A stretch of 64,000 bases of DNA from Reticulitermes lucifugus (taxonomy: Eukaryota > Arthropoda > Insecta > Blattodea > Rhinotermitidae): NCBI GenBank assembly GCA_026260175.1, contig JAKCWW010000458.1, positions 1 through 64,000 on the forward strand, read 5' to 3'. The translations under genes and the position numbers were made by a program. Shown piece after piece: positions 59,801 to 64,000 of this stretch. Each line of letters begins with the position of its first letter. The stretch's first letter is position 1. The notes below the pieces were generated by a model. The model had not been told where the DNA came from. It made no database searches and saw only the letters and a list, made by a program, of their open reading frames with translations.

Positions 59801-62800
59801 CAAGAAAATGAGGTTCATAGGCCACTATAGATGATACACCCATGAAACTCAAGTACATTTGTACAGAGGCAGAGGCAAGGAGCATGAATATCCATAACAA
59901 CATGTTGCTGTCACACTGGGCACCTGCTCATATTTACTAGGATTAAGACAATAGCTATTATAAATCTTAAACAAAACACATACCTTGTGTACTGTAGACA
60001 TTTTGATAAACGTACGCCTGTACAAGCTAGGAGTCATACTGGATGAAACACATACTTGATATTGGAGTTATGTATAATGTGATATGTTGTCAGACTAGCA
60101 TGTAACTACCCAAAAGATTGAAATTTTAAACCTTAGCATTTCTGATACCACAGAAATAACGAATCCCCATAATCAAATTTATAACAATGCAATTTTGTGT
60201 AAGTAATTATGATTAAAAGTAAAGAATGCAGTTAATGTAATTCTTTAATCTGTGAAAAGTCAATCTGAATCTTCTGCACCCATGTTTAAGGCCCTGAATG
60301 AGCAGATGCCCTGAGATCCAAACAGTGAATGAGAAGTATTCAGCCACATCTATTACATTACGTTAAGTCGCTGATATTCTCAACAACAGAGCAATGAAGA
60401 CCCATCTCTGACAATAAATGTCCAGCAGAGCCATAAAAACAGGAACTTACATCTAACCACGATATTCACAAATCAAACACACGCACATTCACACCAAAAC
60501 ATGGAATCAGCTTGGGATTATAAGTCTGCTTTAACCAAAAGAAATGCGAGCTTAACTGGATGTTCGGAAAAGATGCATGCATAAAGAAATGCATAAGCCA
60601 TCTAACATGGTTGCAAGTTCTCTGGTCCTGGCATCAGATTTACTGGCACACACATACAATAGAATCATTCAGGAAACATGAATGAATCATAAAAAGAGGA
60701 AAACATGCTTCCCCTAATAAACTTCAAAACATATTTCATTTAAACACTAGTGAAGAGATCGCATCTAGTCACATTCTCATAGAATACTTTTAAATTTTCA
60801 TCAAATCCTGCATGAACAGATTGTAGTGAAAATTAGGCACACTCTCAAAACATAAACATCACAGATTTTTTGATGTGATAATAGAACACAATGGGATGTC
60901 CTCCTTAAAAAGTTTTGATGTGATGTTTTGGTGTGTGTGTGTGCATCAGTAAATCCTTGTGTTGTTATTACCTACAAACTTACAAAAAGTAATTTGCCAC
61001 AAACACCCTATACAAGACATATTAATAATTAAAGGCTACTACATACATGCAGCTTATAATACCCTTATTCAGTCTGAACAATATGGTATCATCAAAATGT
61101 AATGAATCACTCATGAGATGCTCTCACCTCTACTTGAAACCGATTCAACCACCAAGAACACCAAGAGGAGAGAAATTACAACGACCAATTTCAATTTATG
61201 TTAAAATAAATATTCAGTTATTATGAAAGTACTTAACTGAAAAGTCTGTTCACACATTCTGAAGTCACATTTCATTAAAACAAGATATATCCCACATCAA
61301 AAGGGTGGACATGAACTACATACATATGATTCAAATTTAAATACTGGAATTTCTGTGCCAATTAGTATTATCATAAGAAGCACCTGAAAAAAGAATCTCT
61401 CCATTCCTGGAATTGAACTTGCCTCATTTAGACATAAACAAATACCAACCTAACTGAACTTGGAAAAGAAGACAAGGGCCCTGTAGTAAAGATGGACATG
61501 GTTACTATGTCAGAGAATTTTAGCCTACTACTGAAGTTAAAATGCACTCAAGAGGTTCAAATTTAATGAATACTTTTAATTAGTTTGTTTTTTCTGTTTG
61601 TATCTCATCTGACAGACATCCATTCATCTACAATTACAGTTTTGATCAGAGTCCTTTTCTTAGGCATACATTTTGAAATACAAAACAACCACCATGAAGG
61701 ATTCTCACAGTACTACATTTGTGTCAACTCCTATATCAATGCCCTCATTAGAAAAGAAAGAAAGCAAGAAAGAAAGAGAGAAAGACATAAAAAAAAAAAC
61801 AAAAAACACGAACATATAAATTCACTATAAAATCTCACTATGTTGTCAGTCTTTCACAGATGAATAAATTAAATTACAACCAAAGTTTAAAATTTGTGCA
61901 CATGTGAGTGGAACTTATGAAAAGTCAATTTAGCAATTTCCTTGGTACAAAAATGCTCAGTTTCACACACTACGTGTCAGTAGCAGCCACAATATGTCTT
62001 ATTTGTTCATAATTTCAATTATGATTACAGTATGTTAAGTGGGTTAAACAGCAAGCTCAAAATGGATGCCTGAAGACAGGTGTCTCTTTAATAAAGCCTT
62101 CTACAGAAAACAAGATACAAATATAAAAAAGATAGTAAATTACATATTCTGTGGATAATATTGTTATGTATACATTTTTACATTACATTTATTTTTAAAA
62201 CACTTGTTCTTGTGAATAAACTATGGAAAACAATTCAACATCACATACAGTCCCAACAGAATTAAGTTACATCTATCTCGACACACAACCTAAACGAAAA
62301 GTCGCAAATAATAAGCCAGCATTATATTTTACTTCCAAAGTAGCAAAGCAACACCCACAACTGACAAACTTGTCACATTTCAAAGCAAAGTAATGTGATT
62401 TGAGCTATTTCTTGTAATCTTGATTTTACATGCTGTTGTGGTAACAAAGTAAAATTCAGTTGTATATAACAAAAGGCCAAGTTTCTCTTCAATGTGGAAA
62501 GAAACAAGAAGATTTTGACTGTTTGTTGACTTTAAACCCAAAGTAGCAGTAGATCAAACAATCTCCTCAAAGCATGAATTTGTATGCAGTTAAATCTCTT
62601 CTGAATATGAAATAAGTTAGACTGGAAAAATCTATTGAGGCACTTGCAAAGTTTTATGAGTGTATAAGAAAATGTTACACCTCTGCTCCAGGAAGGAGCA
62701 AATCATTTCAGATGGCACGTAACAAATAACATTTTCAAACCACATATAATACATTCACAAGCACCGACATTAATTTTCAAGAACAAGCGAATGAAAACTA

Positions 62801-62805
62801 GCAAC
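56801..62805. other. Intergenic, no gene seen
   Basis: About 6 kb without a recognisable exon on either strand. Simple repeats include GA-rich 57703-57722, GT near 60932-60944, a TA-rich partly palindromic stretch at 59320-59412 and a GAAA-rich tract at 61758-61792. A possible minus-strand SINE B-box (AAGTTCAATTCCAGG) lies near 61400-61416. Confidence 0.45.
61758..61792 (+). repeat. (GAAA)n-rich tract
   Basis: Imperfect AAGAAAG units followed by an A-run. Confidence 0.8.
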
Positions 62806-62814
62806 ATACATTTT

Positions 62815-63115
62815 TTCAAGCTGGGACAGCTAGTCAGTATAGTGACTAGACTATGGGCTAGACCAAGGTCTTGATTCCTGGCAGGGGCAAGGGATTTTTT
62901 CCTCCAAAATATCCAGATCAGCTCTGGGGCCCAGCCAAACTCCTATTCAATGGGTACCAGGTGTTATTTCCTGGAAGTAAAGTGGCTAGGGCATGAAGCT
63001 AATCACTCACCTTCACCTAGTGCAAAGGATAAGAATGAGTGAAGCTATACCGCTACTCCTCCTACATGCCTTCATGGCATGCACAGGGCCAACCTTACAT
63101 TTGTAACTTTAATAC
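62815..63115 (+). mobile_element. tRNA-derived SINE
   Basis: The A-box-like AGCTAGTCAGTATAGTGACT is followed by the B-box-like GTCTTGATTCCTGGCAGGGG. The body reads CCAGATCAGCTCTGGGGCCC, CTCCTATTCAATGGGTACC and AAGTGGCTAGGGCATGAAGC, then CTCACCTTCACCTAGTG. This is the best-preserved copy of the family also found at 1.8, 12.6, 24.1 and 32.9 kb. Confidence 0.75.
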
Positions 63116-64000
63116 GCATTAGTTTATAAAGATTTTTCTCCAGTGTCTGAAGAAACAAGATGACCCTCGCTCAACATCACTTAAAAACAGGTTCTGTTAG
63201 AATAAAAAGAATTCATACACCATACATACACATTACATTTCACATAGTATGAGAAGGTTAAATTCTGTTGAGGCATAAAATATACCTCAAATGCAGTATC
63301 CTGAATGCTATGCTAAAGGGACAAAACTGTAGGCCTACTTCTATCTAGTCATGCCACAACTCACCTTCATTTGTGCAATGCAGAAATTTGTGTGTATGAA
63401 AATAATATTACATAAATGCTAAAACAGCCTTAGAAAAGTACAATGTAATGTTAAAATAAAATTCAGACATCTTAAATACATGTATTCAAAAAGGACTGAC
63501 ATAGCAGTATATTGCTTGGAAGGAGGAACATAGAATTGATAGATATAACAGAAAATTCTACCATTTGTCTAACTGCATCAGCAGATATTCAAACTCTAAA
63601 TCACTGTCATCTACAATGTAAAAGAACCCTCATACTTTGGTTTGATCAGTTGACACCACATTTTAGAATTTGTACAGATTTAAAATTTTACAAGGATCAA
63701 CACAACTGTCCAAAATGCATTCCAGCCACCTGCAATATTTCATATATTGGCATGTTTGACAGAAAACAAACAAGCTGATCAATCCGAAATTTTGGAAACA
63801 TCATGTTGGGGGGTGTGCCACAACCAGTTCTAAGTATGTTTCTCCTGACAGCTCATAAGATGTTTGGGACAAATCTTTAAGACCACCACTCATATCTACA
63901 CATCATGTATGAGCCAAGTACTACTACTGTTGGTGTCTTGCTTAAAAGGTATACACAAATATCACCTACACCATTGCCTCCCACAAGGGTAAATTACGGA
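63116..64000. other. Intergenic, no gene seen
   Basis: No recognisable exon. An 88-codon + strand frame at 63512-63778 resembles no family known to me. Confidence 0.45.

Overview
The window looks like nuclear DNA of an insect. It is AT-rich and gene-sparse, its genes are split by GT-AG introns, and the space between them is filled with decayed transposons, tRNA-derived SINEs and inverted-repeat elements. The LINE tails, Penelope-like fragments and SINEs resemble those I know from hemimetabolous insects. A cockroach or termite (Blattodea) is my best guess, but that is inference. There is one ambiguous base, an N near 9308.

Two protein-coding genes can be supported, both Ser/Thr protein kinases. 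On the + strand at 3365-7918 is the 3' part of a PCTAIRE-type cyclin-dependent kinase (CDK16/17/18 group). Seven exons encode 321 residues, from the glycine-rich loop to the stop codon. The N-terminal extension and the start of the kinase domain lie upstream of the window. Two AATAAA signals follow the stop. On the - strand, 53940 down to 43384, is a complete PIM-family kinase. It has seven coding exons and 330 residues, and an in-frame stop lies upstream of its ATG. All exon phases agree in both gene models. The two genes converge across about 35 kb that holds no other gene I can support. A further 10 kb beyond the PIM gene also holds only repeats.

Repeat layout: a transposon end at about 1-60; SINEs near 1.8, 12.6, 16.4, 24.1, 32.9 and 62.8 kb; a minisatellite at 8.9 kb; a TTAA-flanked MITE family with copies at 11.5 and 39.8 kb; a 1-kb pogo-like remnant at 14.0-15.1 kb; a foldback element with 52-bp tandem units in both arms at 18.4-19.05 kb; several MITE-like inverted repeats at 20.3, 24.6, 25.2, 26.0, 30.0 and 36.7 kb; LINE C-terminal or reverse-transcriptase fragments at 27.5, 30.9, 35.2 and 56.6 kb; mariner-like transposase fossils at 38.5 and 49.5 kb (the latter inside a PIM intron); and a head-to-head pair of Penelope-like 3' fragments at 52.2-53.4 kb inside PIM intron 1.

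The most interesting unexplained signal is a short module that recurs in sequence-unrelated elements: CTGAWGAT, then a short hairpin, then GAAAC and usually GGT or GGG. Some hairpins differ in sequence but keep their pairing. It resembles the core of a hammerhead ribozyme but has one extra U and no visible stem I. It also occurs at the 3' ends of the Penelope-like fragments. Two of the inverted-repeat elements that carry it are flanked by 12-bp and 10-bp direct repeats.
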